DNA of 64,000 bases, from NCBI RefSeq assembly GCF_954871325.1, contig NC_088779.1, positions 11,968,846-12,032,845 of the forward strand. The letters are read 5' to 3'. The position numbers were made by a program, and so were the translations under genes. The stretch is from Gordionus sp. m RMFG-2023. Its lineage: Eukaryota; Nematomorpha; Gordioida; Chordodea; Parachordodidae. This document shows positions 1-10,749 of this stretch, piece after piece (positions within the stretch are counted from its first letter, which is position 1; each line of letters starts with the position of its first letter). The notes under the pieces were generated by a model, which was given only the letters and a program-made list of their open reading frames with translations, was not told the origin of the DNA and searched no databases.

Positions 1-180
1 AGAATCTTGAAATTCAATTCCTATCATATGCTTTATTGCATATTTATCTATTTAAAATATTAACTTATTATTACTATGTTGTGATTATAAACTGTTTGTT
101 TTCCTTTTAAGAAGAAAAGAAACCAATGGTTAAAAACATAATATTAAATGTTTTTTTTGAAGATACGTTTTTAATAATTT

Positions 181-524
181 AAGCCATGTCTTGGTTCGTC
201 TCATTTTTTTGAAACTTATTTCAATTTAGTCCAGACTATACAGATTTTGAACTAGGACTTAAATGTATATATTAAATGAATATTATTTGTATAATTTTTC
301 TGTACAAATAGACAAAAGGACCCGTGATCTTTTACGTAATTCTAAATATCTTTCTTTTTAGACTGTTTGTAGGATGCTATATAGATAGCTAAAGAGACAA
401 TTTATACGAACCAGGACACGACCTCGGTGTTTTTTATTGTATAACCATAATATATTTAATCTGACGATGGGGACTGAAAATTTTGAATTCCGGAGATGTC
501 ACGAACCGAACCAGGACACACCTT
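181..524. mobile_element. Miniature inverted-repeat element
   Basis: Left end AAGCCATGTCTTGGTTCGT (181-199). A matching inverted end occurs at 406-424 and again at 501-524 (ACGAACC..AACCAGGACACACCTT), because about 95 bp before the right end are tandemly duplicated (about 406-500 and 501-590). Flanking 8-mers aataattt (173-180) and aatatttt (525-532) agree at 7 of 8 positions, as expected for an old 8-bp duplication. No coding capacity. The outer element at 13563 has similar ends. Confidence 0.45.
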
Positions 525-781
525 AATATTTTTTGTTTTAATCATAATATAGTTAACTTGACGAGGGGGACTTAATATTTTGAATTCCATACATAAGGCA
601 CTGAATTGCACAAGTTTACTGGAAGTCCATTAGTTACTTACATTTTCTAATCATATTGAAAATTTTTTAAAATTAGATCATTTATCCGACGTGCCGTTTT
701 ATCCACTAACTTTTGCCCGACCTTTTACTGTGAATATTATTCACTTTCAGAGTTTGAAACCTGGACTAAAAGGGTTTCCAT

Positions 782-2200
782 CAGGGATGTGAACCCTTCG
801 ACAAAAAAAAGGGTCCAGGTCCGGGTACAGGAATAAAATTTGAAAAGACCCGGGTTCAGGGCTCGGGTCCGGGTTCAGAGAAGATAAAAATAATGACTCA
901 AAATAAGATTTTTTTTCATTCATTTATTATTATATTTCAATATATATATATAAATTCATAATTTACAAATGAAAAATTTAAAAATGAAATAATTTATATT
1001 TTTAGATGTTTTATTCTCGCACAATCATAATATCTTCTAAAATATCATCCTTGAGATTTCCACGTAAAGTAGACAATATATATTTCAAAGATGAAAATTC
1101 ACGTTCTACCCATACCTAAAATAGATAGTTATCTTTATAAAATTATTGTACTTGTGTAGCCGGTTCAGCCATGAAGATTCTAGATAAGATATATAATCCG
1201 GATATATTGAAGAATTTTCTTTCCAGAATCTTAAATATTTATATCCTTATTTATTCTCTTAACTTCTGAGAACTTTACTATTAAAGATGCAATAGGCATT
1301 TTTTGATCTTTCTTTCCATCTGATAAAAATTTGATTTCTTTTTCTCTATCTAAAGTAAAATTTCAAGACCAACAATGTTTCTATCATTATTATTATTATC
1401 ACTACAACCAGTAGGTATTGGAGGCTAAAATGGAGTTTTGCGTATGCCATAAATCCTTAAGATGGTCTTTAGCAATTTGTTTTTGCTCAATACTTAATAA
1501 AACTTGATATCGAGGATCTAAATATATAGAAGCGTATACAACACTATTTTGCAAATTTTATTGCCTCGAATTTTCATGTTTTCTAATATTTCGTATAAAA
1601 GAACTGTAAATTTTTCTAATCTAATCGGCATCTAATCCATATTCCATAAAAATCAAATAAACATAATTGTTCTGATTGTATTAATATTGTTATTTTTAAA
1701 GGAACTAATACACTAGTCCTTTATTTGGCAACAATCATCTTCCGACAAAATGACTTCACATGCTCCTATAATAAAATCATTACAGAAATCTTTCAAACTT
1801 AATCGTTTTAGCATCCATACAAATTGAGGACGAACTTGTTGTGCATTATCATTTAAATTAAAATATTATTACACAATTCACTTTAAAATAATCAACGTAT
1901 TTCTATAACATAGCATATTAAAAAATTTACATAATAAAATATTATTACCTACACTAATGATATCAATCTCTAAATAAAATGGAAGTCCAGGAAGAAAATT
2001 GAAAGAAAAACGCGAAGATAAAATAAATGATTCCACAAAAAAGTTAATAAAATTTTAAAAAATTTATATTATTTTTTAAAAAAATATTTTTATTTTTAAA
2101 ATTTTTTATGACACCTAGAATCCTTGGACCCTCCACTTTTAAAAGGGTTCGGGTTCAACCAAAATACAAGGTTTCAAGAGGGTCCGGGTTCACATCCCTG
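782..2200 (-). mobile_element. hAT DNA transposon, degenerate, with perfect 8-bp target duplication
   Basis: Ends CAGGGATGTGAACCC and GGGTTCACATCCCTG are inverted repeats, flanked on both sides by gtttccat (774-781 and 2201-2208). Transposase remnants read on the minus strand. At about 1545-1428 there is LYLDPRYQVLLS followed by EQKQIAKDHLKDLW, the conserved hAT segment before the dimerisation domain. At about 1110-1011 there is VEREFSSLKYILSTLRGN and DDILEDIMIV, the C-terminal dimerisation domain. The frame is broken by several stops. It lies upstream of the first recognised ACVR2 exon. Confidence 0.85.
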
Positions 2201-2389
2201 GTTTCCATTTAAAATATTTTACAAAAGGCGGTTCCGGTTCATAAAAATTAAAAGACGGGTAATACATTCGGAGTTTGACCAGCTGTTTCAAGAGACTATA
2301 ATACGTAAAAATGCTTTTTTGATGTTGCGATTATAAGCGATCCTTTTTTTAAAAAATAAATTGCTTTTTTTAAAATTGAAACAAATTAG

Positions 2390-2590
2390 GCTGTTGGCTA
2401 AACGACGCCAATTGTGGCGAAGAACCCAAATGCTATTCAATAGAAACCAACCAACGTCGTCGTATACCTTCCCACGTATTTTGCTGCTGTTTAGGGCATC
2501 ACTGCAACTCCGAACACAATAACTTACTGTCGTATTACGAGCGTGATGCGGCGTTTAATTTATATAGCAAAAATCCCGGTTATCACACAA
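2390..2590 (+). CDS. ACVR2: ACVR2 exon: cysteine-rich extracellular (three-finger) domain, C-terminal half
   Basis: Acceptor ...acaaattag at 2381-2389 and donor gtaagt at 2591. The exon starts after the first base of a codon (G|GC, Gly) and ends in phase 1. The reading is [17 protein letters not shown], then [14 protein letters not shown], which aligns with the GCWLDDINC...FCCCEGNMCN segment of vertebrate ACVR2. Seven or eight cysteines of the three-finger fold are kept. About 25 residues of extra stem follow. At about 43% G+C the exon stands out from the AT-rich flanks. Confidence 0.88.
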
Positions 2591-5500
2591 GTAAGTTGCT
2601 ATTCCATGTCAAATAGTAAGTTACGATTTGGCCTATCCCTTTCAATTTTTTACAAAATTTTACACACAAACTAATTTCATGTAACCTATACTCGAATTTT
2701 TAGTTTCCTAGTTTTAATACTTTTGAAGACATCACAGGTTAAACTAAAACCATATAAAATTACCTTTCCTCAACTAGTGTCTTTCATTGAATTAACGATT
2801 GATTAAAAACTACGAAATTGTATGTAACTAATAAATTTTTTATCAAAATAAACTCACACACTTTATATTAGAAACTAAAAATTATTTTTAAAACTTGAGA
2901 TCCTCATAAATTAAAACGGGTTTCTCAGATTTTTTATAAAAATTTAAGAAAATATAAAAATTACCATCGTATATGAATATAAAAATTTTTTTGAGGGGCA
3001 TTACGACTTCATAGGTAAAAAAAACCGTTAACTAATAATTTTATACTATAGGTGGCGTATTTGTTATTTGTCTCACCGTGGTTTGGTCCAATTTTTATTA
3101 TCAGTTTAACTTGCTATTGCTATATATAAAACAATAATGATATAAAATTGAAAATTTTTATTTATTTTCAAATATAAATAAGTAAAATATAAAACCAATA
3201 CACACAGTGACAATATATTTATATTTTAGAATAAGGTTAGCTTTATGAAAAATTTCCCCTAGTCTTTTTTAAGGAACACCTCGATTTATCCGATTTTTAT
3301 TAAACTTTAAATCAAAGCTTAACCAAAAAATATTATCTAAGCCTCGATATTTCGCCAAAAAATAAACAACCTTACCCAATACACATGTTAGATTATTTGA
3401 TAATCATTTATTTCTATTCTTACTTTCGAAAATTATTGTTCATAAAAAGGAACACAATCTTATTCAATTATTTATACTTATTTGATAATTATAAAAAAAT
3501 ATATTATCCTTTCTAGCAGTTCGAACCGGACACACCCGTACCGGATATGTTTTATATCATATATAAATAAGAAATGATATATAATTTTTAATGCCTGGTC
3601 CGCGAACAAGGCATTGGTCGATGGATGATGCTTTAGCCGGATTGTGCGGATCTCAATAAAACAAATATGGTTTAAGTTCTTATCTTATTTGATTTTTTCT
3701 ATCATCATCAATTAAAGAATTTATGCCATTTTTTTAATATTGGAAATTTCTAAAGCTGAGCCCGAAAGGCGAGCTGGGGCCAAATTTTTTAAAAATAAAT
3801 GACATCTAAATCTTTAAATTTTGGCTAATTTAGAGTTTATTTTGGATCAATACTTAAAATATACAGCCCGGCCCTAGGCCTAGCCCGCAGACCAAAATCT
3901 CATGGCTCAAGCATTAAAAATGCCGTGATTGGAAGCTTTTAGATCATTTTATTGTTTAAAAATAAGAATATAAAATACGGCCAACTATAGTATTAAAAAT
4001 ATTGCCATCTTTTAAACTAGTTTTTATCGATTTTACCTATAGTCGAAATGGCTCACATTCAATTTGGTACTGTTATAAAATGGTAATAATAATTAAAATT
4101 TTATAAAAATCAAAGTAATAATGCATCCAAATTGAGCATTTTTCGATACGTTGAATGGCAAATATAATGTTCAAATAATATCGTTTAAAATGGCGCAATT
4201 CTATCATTGCGTATGAGTTTTTTTAAAAAAAATTCCGCTTCAATTTAAAGAAGGGCGGCGTTTCATTTTTTTAGACGTTCATCATGGAAACACTATATAC
4301 CTTTTTTTCTTTATTAGGATTTAAAATTTTATTATTTGGAATGGCCTAGTTTATAAATAATCACGAATTAATTGAGAATTGATACGCATTATTCGTAAAA
4401 ATTAGAAGGGAGCGACGCAAAATCATGTCGATCTTATATAGCCCTATATTGTGAGTAAGTATGACTGACATATTTGAGTAGTAATAAATTTATGTGTCAC
4501 TTAATCGAATAATATTTCTCCGTTATAAATTATTATAATATTGTTGTGCATCCCCTTTTCTCTTTAGGCTCCCGGACCTCATTACCCATTAGTAGCAAAT
4601 CATTCCTCGTGGATTCCGTTACATCGCCCCCACCCTCCCTCACCTCTCACTCCGATCTCCCATCGTTTAATCATGGTTCCCAACTTTCCTCGCATGCCCT
4701 TTTAATTGCAGCTATAACCGTCGTTCCTATTTGTTTGCTAGCTCTGGTTGCTTTTCTAATTTTCGCTTGCAACACCCTCCGCCCCAGAAAGGCCAAGGCG
4801 AATTCACGCGACAAACATTTTTATGACGAGGGCGATGTATCTTCAACCTATGATCAACTGATATCGAGGGCTGATACATGTTTAAAAAATGATGATCGGT
4901 CTCTTGATATAGTTTTGTACCGTAGTATGGCCAAATTATGTTCGCGTCGTTATTACGCAATACCTTCATTATATCACCCCTCTAACGAGAATATTCAAAA
5001 TATATTCACATATATTTCTAATTATAAGACTGCGCCTATCTTAAATTCTTCCTTGGTATCTATCGTTTATAAAGTTGAGTGGTCTAAAGTCTTTGGAGAA
5101 GCAAATTCTGAAAGTTTTAAAACGGAATTTGTTGTAATTAAAGCCTACGAGCCAGACCGAAGTGATTCCTGGATCCGAGAAATGAGGGTTTATGCGTTAC
5201 TCATATTCGGTCTACCTTTTCATTCGGACACAACGAAAAGGGATAATAAGGATTTAAATTTCCAAAAATCGCAGAATAAATATGCTTATTCCCATCAACA
5301 TCCAAATTTATTGCCACTTATCTACGGCATGAGTTTAAAATCCACAAATACTATTAAAGATATGAAGTTAACGGCAAACGGCACGAAGAATCTTATCGGC
5401 AAGAGAAAATCTAAGCTACATAAAAAATTGGATGAGGAATGGCAAATAAAATCGACAGCAAGGCATGATCTTACCGGGATACTAATTACGCCATATCAAG

Positions 5501-8500
5501 TGATCTATATATATTATAAACATCATACTTTAAAAGTTGTATACTAGTTAATATATTATAACTTGCCATAGTTTTTAGAATAATATATAATCTTAAATAT
5601 ACGTTTTAAAATAATCTACTGATATAACATTTATTCATCTGGATTTCTATAAAAAAAAATTTCACCTCACATTCTCTCCAAACATCTTTAGAAAGATAAA
5701 TTCAATGGTACGCTTAAATTTATATTTATTGAATGAAATAAAAAAAAGGCACACTTTGACTGTGATGCGAAAGACTTTGATTTTATGGTACAAACGCTGT
5801 ACCTAAACATGAAAACTTAAGAAAATCTTTAACTTATCTGAAAAATTTGTAAATATAAGTAATGATCAGTTCATGACTGTTGAGTGGCGTTTTTTTTTCT
5901 ATACTATTTCTTAAAATTCAAAAATGCACATATACTCGAAAGATCGACCCATACTTTTAATTTTAACCGATACCCAAAATGATAATTAAGCTATAATTTT
6001 TTCTTAAAAGAGATTGGCCTATTAAGCCCTGAATTTTATAAAAAATATGTAATATCATTATCATTTTCAAAAGTATGGCGAATAGTATATTTGTTGTGAT
6101 CTTTAATAAAAATAAATCTTCTTCCCATAATTTATAATCATGAAAATGATCAAAGTCCTAAAAAAACTATTATATCAATGTTCAATATTAATCATTCCTA
6201 ACTTAACTTGATCCAAAATTTGAACTTTTTACAAAAACTTGAAATTGAACAAAACAAAAAATAAAAGTTGAATAAAAAAACAAGGAAAGAATTTAAATAT
6301 AAAATTAACCTTACTTTAAGAATAGAAACATATTTTAAGGACGAATGTCAATCTCAAATTGGCACTTACCACATATTTATAATCAAAAAAATTGAACGGA
6401 AATTATCTTTATTATTGATTTTACCCTTAATATATCGGACATGTATGTAAGACTTACATTATTCTCCTTACATGAAATTTAATAGTTAGGAAAAATTTTT
6501 TTGGCGATCTATTGATTTAAAGTAATATGTTTTTTTATATAAACATCTTTTTTTATATAAAAATAATAACTATCTGTTATAAGATTATGACGTAAAAGTT
6601 AGGCGTACATCATTGGGACACGTTCAATCCCGAGAATAACGTCTTTTAGGCATGTCCCGATCTAAAAATTAAAGACCATAGGACTTTTGAATTTCTCCTA
6701 ACAAACTTATTTAATACAACTCTTAATATTGAAAATAAATTATAAAACGATTTCTTAGGATAGCGGATCCCTCTACGATTACCTCGCTCATAATCTAATC
6801 AATTGGAAAATTTTGATAAACATAGCCATGGACATTTCTTCCGCTCTCGCTTATTTACATAATACCGATAATCTTTATGAATACCTTGACTCATACGCCC
6901 TTTGCAATCAAAACTACACAAATTATATTTCAAACAGCGCGAATCGAACCAATTTACGAAACGGGCGTTGTAACACGATCGGTTCCGACAGCAGCGATTT
7001 TCAAGTAAAGTACCTCCCCTCCGACTATATGAACACCTGCGACATTCACAACAATACGACCTCTTCATCCTACCTCGCAGAAGATGACGATGATCATGGC
7101 AATAATACGTGCAAAAATAATATTCATGATATATTCGATAACCATGACGATACACGACAGATGTATACTCAAATTAAGTCTAGGGAGCACCTCAATTTTA
7201 CACCCACCAAATATTACAAACCTAGCATCGTTCACAAAGACGTTAAAAGCAAAAACATTCTGTTGTCCACTGAAAATTTTAGGCTGAAAGCCAAACTGTG
7301 CGATTTCGGCTCCGCCTTGATAATGGATAGTCGCGATACTGTCAATAAATTCGGCTTTAAAACGGAACAAAATGTTCAACAGGTGAACCTAACTTTAATT
7401 TTTCATACAAAAAAAATATACATTCTTTATTTTATAACACCATTTTACATTAAGAGAATACAATTATAATTTGGGAAATAATTTCCTGGTAATTTTATAA
7501 TTGAAATTCAATTACTTTTATCGTTTTTTTTTGAGGGTGAAAAGTTTAAAATTTGATGTTAAACATTAATTAAGCAATTTCTCAAGTCCTAGAAATTCCT
7601 TTTCCTTTGAGATTAACTTATAAAAACAAGTTTTCCCTTTCCGCTAAAAAAACCTTATTCCAAGATATTGAATATTTCTCAAAATATACTTTATTTATCA
7701 TTTGGTCTTTTTTCAATATTTATTTTAAAAATTCAAATTTTACTAATATTATTATTATTGAGATCGAATTAATATAATTAGGAAGTATTAGTCAAAATTA
7801 TTAGATAACGTCGTTTTTAATTTTTGTAGAACTAAGATTTATATAATTGCAATATTTTACAGTTTGCAATACGAGTAATTTTAATTTCATGTTTTATCTA
7901 CGAAAAAAATAAAAATATGCATTTATATTATAAATAACCATTAATATTTTATACACAATTTTTTAAAAATACATTTTTTTGTACCTCAATTTAGAATTTA
8001 AATTTTTATTTTCTCCATTGATAATTTTTACAGCATTTTAATATATTGGTAATAAACACATTTCATAAGTTTCATCATTTTAAATGGGGCATTTTTCAAA
8101 ATAATTTTTTTTGTTTTACTGGAAATACGACTATTTTAAAAATAATCTTTGCATTTTCTTAAAGAAAATTTTAGGGTTACAAAATGTTATATAATTTGTT
8201 ACTTTAAACCCTTTGAGTATTTTAAGATTCGCCAAAAGAGGAAAAGGTCCGAACGAACTTTTGAAGGCCCGTAACTCGAGATATATTTGAGCTAGGACAT
8301 TAAAATTTGAATTTATATAAAATATACAATCTATTTAACCTTCAAACTAAATTTCATCCATTTTTAAAATGGTCGTCGGAATCACTAAGTGATTTGTCAT
8401 GGAATTACCCAAATATTTAATTTAAATAAATGTAAATGCCTTTGTTTGTAGAAACTGGAAGGAATTAGAAAAGAGGATATTGGTAGATCTATTTCAATTA

Positions 8501-9470
8501 TAATAATTTTTATTCATAGGAAAGGTTAGCAGTAGTGTTGTTAAACAGTTTTTCAAATTTGGAGATTCTGCCCAAATGGCAGAAAGTTTTGGATATCTAT
8601 ATGTGAAATTTTGAGACTGAAGTATTAATATTGGGTAAAATCTCGATTTAGCCGTTTTTAAAAATCGGCTCGAGTCGTTTAACAACACTAGATAGATAGC
8701 AAGCAGTATGTAAAAAGTGACCTTTTAACATACGAGCTAATATTTTGAATTAAAAATATTTGTTGATTATTATATAAAGAAGGGCACGCTAAGATATATG
8801 GCCCCTGAAATTTTGGAAGGAGCTATTTCTTACTCTATTGAAACTTTCCTGAAAATCGACGTCTACGCTTTCGCTTTAGTGCTATGGGAACTAATGACTA
8901 GGTGTACAAATATAAGTAAATTTATAATACTTTTCGATTAAAATCACATCTAAAATATCATTTTTTATAATTATCGTAAAATTTGCAAAGAAATTATTCT
9001 CTAGTATTTTCTAAAATATAAATATTTTAATGCTAACAAACAATAGATGATGCCACTTTATCTAACTTGGATTACAAATTGCCCTACGAAGAAGAAATAG
9101 GATCTAATCCTACCCTAGAGGATATGCAAAACTTGGTGTGTAATCGGAATGTAAGGCCAAAGATTGCGGAATCATGGAAACTTGATCCCGTTAGTATTCG
9201 ATATAAACATTTTTATTTTTGAAAAAAGTTTTTTAAAAAAATCTTGCACCCCCCCCCCCCCAAATAAATGATAAGGGCTCATTGCGATTATACCTTGAAT
9301 ATTCGTATTTACATTTAACATATAATTTATGTTATAATAAATAAATTTGCTAACAGTTAGCCTCCCAGTTAGTCTCCACTTTGAAAGATTGCTGGGAAAA
9401 GGATCCCGAGGCTAGGATATCATCGATAACCCTACACGAAAGAATAAAAGCGATCGCACGATTATCATGA
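2390..9470 (+). CDS. ACVR2: Activin receptor type II family (TGF-beta superfamily type II receptor kinase), 5' partial, six exons
   Basis: Single-pass membrane serine/threonine kinase that would bind activin/BMP-type ligands and phosphorylate type I receptors. Exons 2390-2590, 4568-5499, 6759-7382, 8780-8915, 9047-9189 and 9357-9470 join with matching phases (1, 0, 0, 1, 0) into 716 codons including the stop. The first exon carries the family's extracellular signature (GCWLNDANC, then FCCC followed by HCN). The second encodes a membrane segment (4696-4770) and the kinase N-lobe with VVIK. Later exons give [25 protein letters not shown] and LEDMQ, which is the ACVR2 rather than the TGFBR2 or BMPR2 pattern. 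The signal peptide and first cysteines lie in exon(s) I did not find. Oddities: no recognisable glycine loop, three kinase insertions, and a stop right after the last kinase helix, without the vertebrate C-terminal tail. An AATAAA lies at 9592. Confidence 0.93.
2591..4567 (+). other. ACVR2 intron
   Basis: Bounded by gtaagt and ...ctctttag. Apart from the GC-rich dispersed repeat at about 3750-3900, I see only AT-rich sequence. Confidence 0.75.
3750..3900. repeat. Dispersed GGCC-rich repeat fragment
   Basis: Alternates GC-rich words (gagcccgaaaggcgagctgg, cagcccggccctaggcc) with A/T runs and ends ...cccgcagacc. The same pattern recurs at 11128, 20775, 28205, 36981, 39255 and 53425. Likely the remnant of a miniature hAT-type element. 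Confidence 0.5.
4568..5499 (+). CDS. ACVR2: ACVR2 exon: stem, transmembrane helix, juxtamembrane and kinase N-lobe
   Basis: The open frame extends upstream to a GTG, but a good pyrimidine-rich acceptor (ccccttttctctttag) ends at 4567 and phase 1 joins the preceding exon, so the upstream part is not coding. A Ser/Pro/Thr-rich stem is followed by a hydrophobic helix (4696-4770) and basic residues. The kinase part has the catalytic lysine (VVIK, AAA at 5140-5142) and a helix-C glutamate ([11 protein letters not shown]). [10 protein letters not shown] and LITPYQ match HENILQFIG and LITAFH of ACVR2. The glycine-rich loop is unrecognisable, and about 27 and 33 extra residues sit after helix C and in the beta4-beta5 region. 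Donor gtgatc at 5500, phase 0. Confidence 0.9.
6759..7382 (+). CDS. ACVR2: ACVR2 exon: kinase hinge to DFG with a large insertion before the catalytic loop
   Basis: Acceptor tttcttag at 6751-6758 and donor gtgaac at 7383, both phase 0. The reading opens DSGSLYDYL...[15 protein letters not shown], equal to the GSLSDFL...ARGLAYLHE of ACVR2. It resumes with [13 protein letters not shown] (catalytic Asp at 7239-7241) and DFG (7302-7310). Between them, 6864-7217 encodes 118 residues where vertebrate ACVR2 has about nine. The insert is rich in Asn, Asp, Thr, Ser and Tyr, with an acidic run ([10 protein letters not shown]). It is uninterrupted and has exon-like base composition. A 76-bp GT..AG segment (7005-7080) would shift the frame if removed, so it is probably not an intron. 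Confidence 0.9.
8100..8412. repeat. Diverged dispersed repeat ending in ATGGAATTACCCA
   Basis: Shares order and words (gttacaaaatg, aaaggtc, acttttga, taaaattt, final atggaattaccca) with 36750-36983. The two copies are well diverged. Unknown class; lies in the ACVR2 intron before exon 8780. Confidence 0.4.
8533..8690. mobile_element. 158-bp miniature element with TAGTGTTGTTAAAC inverted ends
   Basis: Starts TAGTGTTGTTAAAC and ends GTTTAACAACACTA, a perfect 14-bp terminal inverted repeat. The terminal 12 bp equal those of the 6-kb hAT at 52503, so this is probably a non-autonomous relative. Flanking 8-mers are not convincingly duplicated. Confidence 0.65.
8780..8915 (+). CDS. ACVR2: ACVR2 exon: activation-segment end, APE motif, helix F
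   Basis: Reads [17 protein letters not shown], then [20 protein letters not shown], matching VGTRRYMAPEVLEGAIN...IDMYAMGLVLWELASRCT of ACVR2. The acceptor is a tandem aag|aag (NAGNAG), so one lysine may be present or absent; the longer form is annotated. The donor gtaaat at 8916 leaves phase 1, which the next exon completes. Confidence 0.92.
9047..9189 (+). CDS. ACVR2: ACVR2 exon: LPYEEEIG / LEDMQ kinase C-lobe
   Basis: Acceptor ...caatag ends at 9046 and two bases complete an Asn codon. The reading [18 protein letters not shown], then [11 protein letters not shown] and RPKIAESW, corresponds closely to vertebrate [21 protein letters not shown]. This stretch is the best evidence for ACVR2 identity. 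Donor gttagt at 9190, phase 0. Confidence 0.93.
9357..9470 (+). CDS. ACVR2: ACVR2 last exon: kinase C-terminus
   Basis: Acceptor gctaacag ends at 9356. The reading [20 protein letters not shown], then [17 protein letters not shown] and TGA, has the family's CW(D/E)xDxEAR motif. The protein stops about seven residues after the last helix, with no extended tail. Confidence 0.93.
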   Translation, partial: LASQLVSTLKDCWEKDPEARISSITLHERIKAIARLS

Positions 9471-10497
9471 AAAAATAGATATTTTTCTTCGTTTAAACTT
9501 TTTTATCTTATTTTGTAAAGCGATCAAAATTTCATCATAAAATATTATCAACCTAAAAAAAAACAACTAATAATATTATTATAAATCGAGGAATAAAAAA
9601 ATATTTTGTTTTCCTTTTCATTTTTTTTACACATAATTCAATTCAGGGAAATCTATATTTTACATGTAATTTAATATATTCTTTTTATAAATTGTATATA
9701 ATATAAGTTTATTAATTAATGATTTAATCATGACAATGTAATATACCATATTCAATCTTAGGAAATATTTTTTTTATATATAAATATATATATTAAAATG
9801 CAAAAGAATTTTTAAGTTAATTTTTTTTATATAAATTCAATTAAAATGTCAACATATTTTATTATTATATGCTGGAATTATTATTTTTTATTTCTAGTAT
9901 TAGATACTTACAATTATTTTTTGGGGGAATCATTGGTAAATTCCTTTATTTTAAATCAAACATACTACCTTCCAAAATTATACTTTGTTTTTTTAGAATT
10001 ACGTCTACACGATAGAAATCAATATAATTAATTATTTATATTTAAAATAATTTCTAATAAAAAGATTTTATTCTTACAATTTCATATTAGTTGATTGTAT
10101 GCGGATAAGCTAAGGAAATACCTGAATCAACACTAGTGATTTATCATTAAAAACAAATTAAAATCATTCGATTTTTATAATTAATTTTACATAACGAATA
10201 ATCTAATAAATAATTTATCTTGTTTAAAAAAAACAGATTTCTTACTATCAGTTATTGTGAGAAATTTCTTTATTTATAAATTTGAAACGATTGGTTGTTT
10301 TAGATGGTAATAGGTCAATATTTTTTTTAAAATATTTTATTAACAGGAATTGTATAATTAAAAGATAAAATAAATATTTTTTTTACATAAAAAAAATTTC
10401 TTTACCCAGAATTGTTAAAAGTATTACTTTAAATACACAATAATGATGCATGGCGGGGATGAATTTATGATACAATGATTATAAGAAATATATATTC
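9471..10497. other. Convergent intergenic region
   Basis: Lies between the stop codons of ACVR2 (plus) and SIKE1-like (minus), so it holds both 3' ends. Possible AATAAA signals are at 9592 (plus) and at 10274-10269 (minus). Otherwise A/T-rich with no open reading frame I can support. Confidence 0.6.
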
Positions 10498-10749
10498 TTA
10501 ATGTTTGTTGATAACTTTGGATATGAGCGGAAAGGATCTTAAAATTTTTCGTAGATCTTGATTTTCTTGATTTAGTAATTTGATCTTTTGGCATAACGAA
10601 AAGTAATTATCACTGTGTTCATCTTTCCTCTCTAAAATAGAATCATCTTGGGTGCTTTTTTCTTTAGAATAGGTGGTAGTGTCTAAAGCTATTGCTTTAC
10701 ACATGATTCTAGCCATTTCTTCAACTTTCAAAGCTAGAGTGTCAACTTT
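10498..10749 (-). CDS. SIKE1: SIKE1-like last exon
   Basis: Acceptor ...ttgttag precedes 10749 in the minus direction. The reading KVDTLALKVEEMARIM, then CKAIALD and LNQENQDLRKIL, matches the conserved C-terminal coiled coil. A low-complexity Ser/Thr/Lys/Asp stretch (SKEKSTQDDSILERKDEHSD) separates the two helices. The stop ends at 10498. Confidence 0.87.
   Translation of the reverse strand, partial: KVDTLALKVEEMARIMCKAIALDTTTYSKEKSTQDDSILERKDEHSDNYFSLCQKIKLLNQENQDLRKILRSFPLISKVINKH

Noticed and set aside
2124-2336. 70-codon plus-strand frame crossing the right end of the hAT at 782-2200
   Set aside because: Runs from transposon terminal repeat into flank with no conserved motif.
4406-4451. 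A possible small ACVR2 exon (open frame with two cysteines, perfect gtgagt donor) just before exon 4568
   Set aside because: The cysteine-rich exon at 2390-2590 joins exon 4568 directly in phase and already carries the conserved end of the domain; this short piece has a poor acceptor and no similarity.
4546-4567. Extension of the ACVR2 frame to a GTG at 4546
   Set aside because: Animals do not normally start at GTG, and this stretch is the pyrimidine tract and AG of a splice acceptor.
4727-4969. Minus-strand frame opposite ACVR2
   Set aside because: Shadow of the receptor exon; no similarity and no splice context.
7005-7080. GT..AG segment with a good pyrimidine tract inside the kinase insert
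   Set aside because: 76 bases long, so removing it would break the frame before HKD and DFG; composition is exon-like.
6799-7379. Minus-strand frames opposite the kinase exon (118 and 104 codons)
   Set aside because: Antisense shadows of a recognised plus-strand kinase exon.
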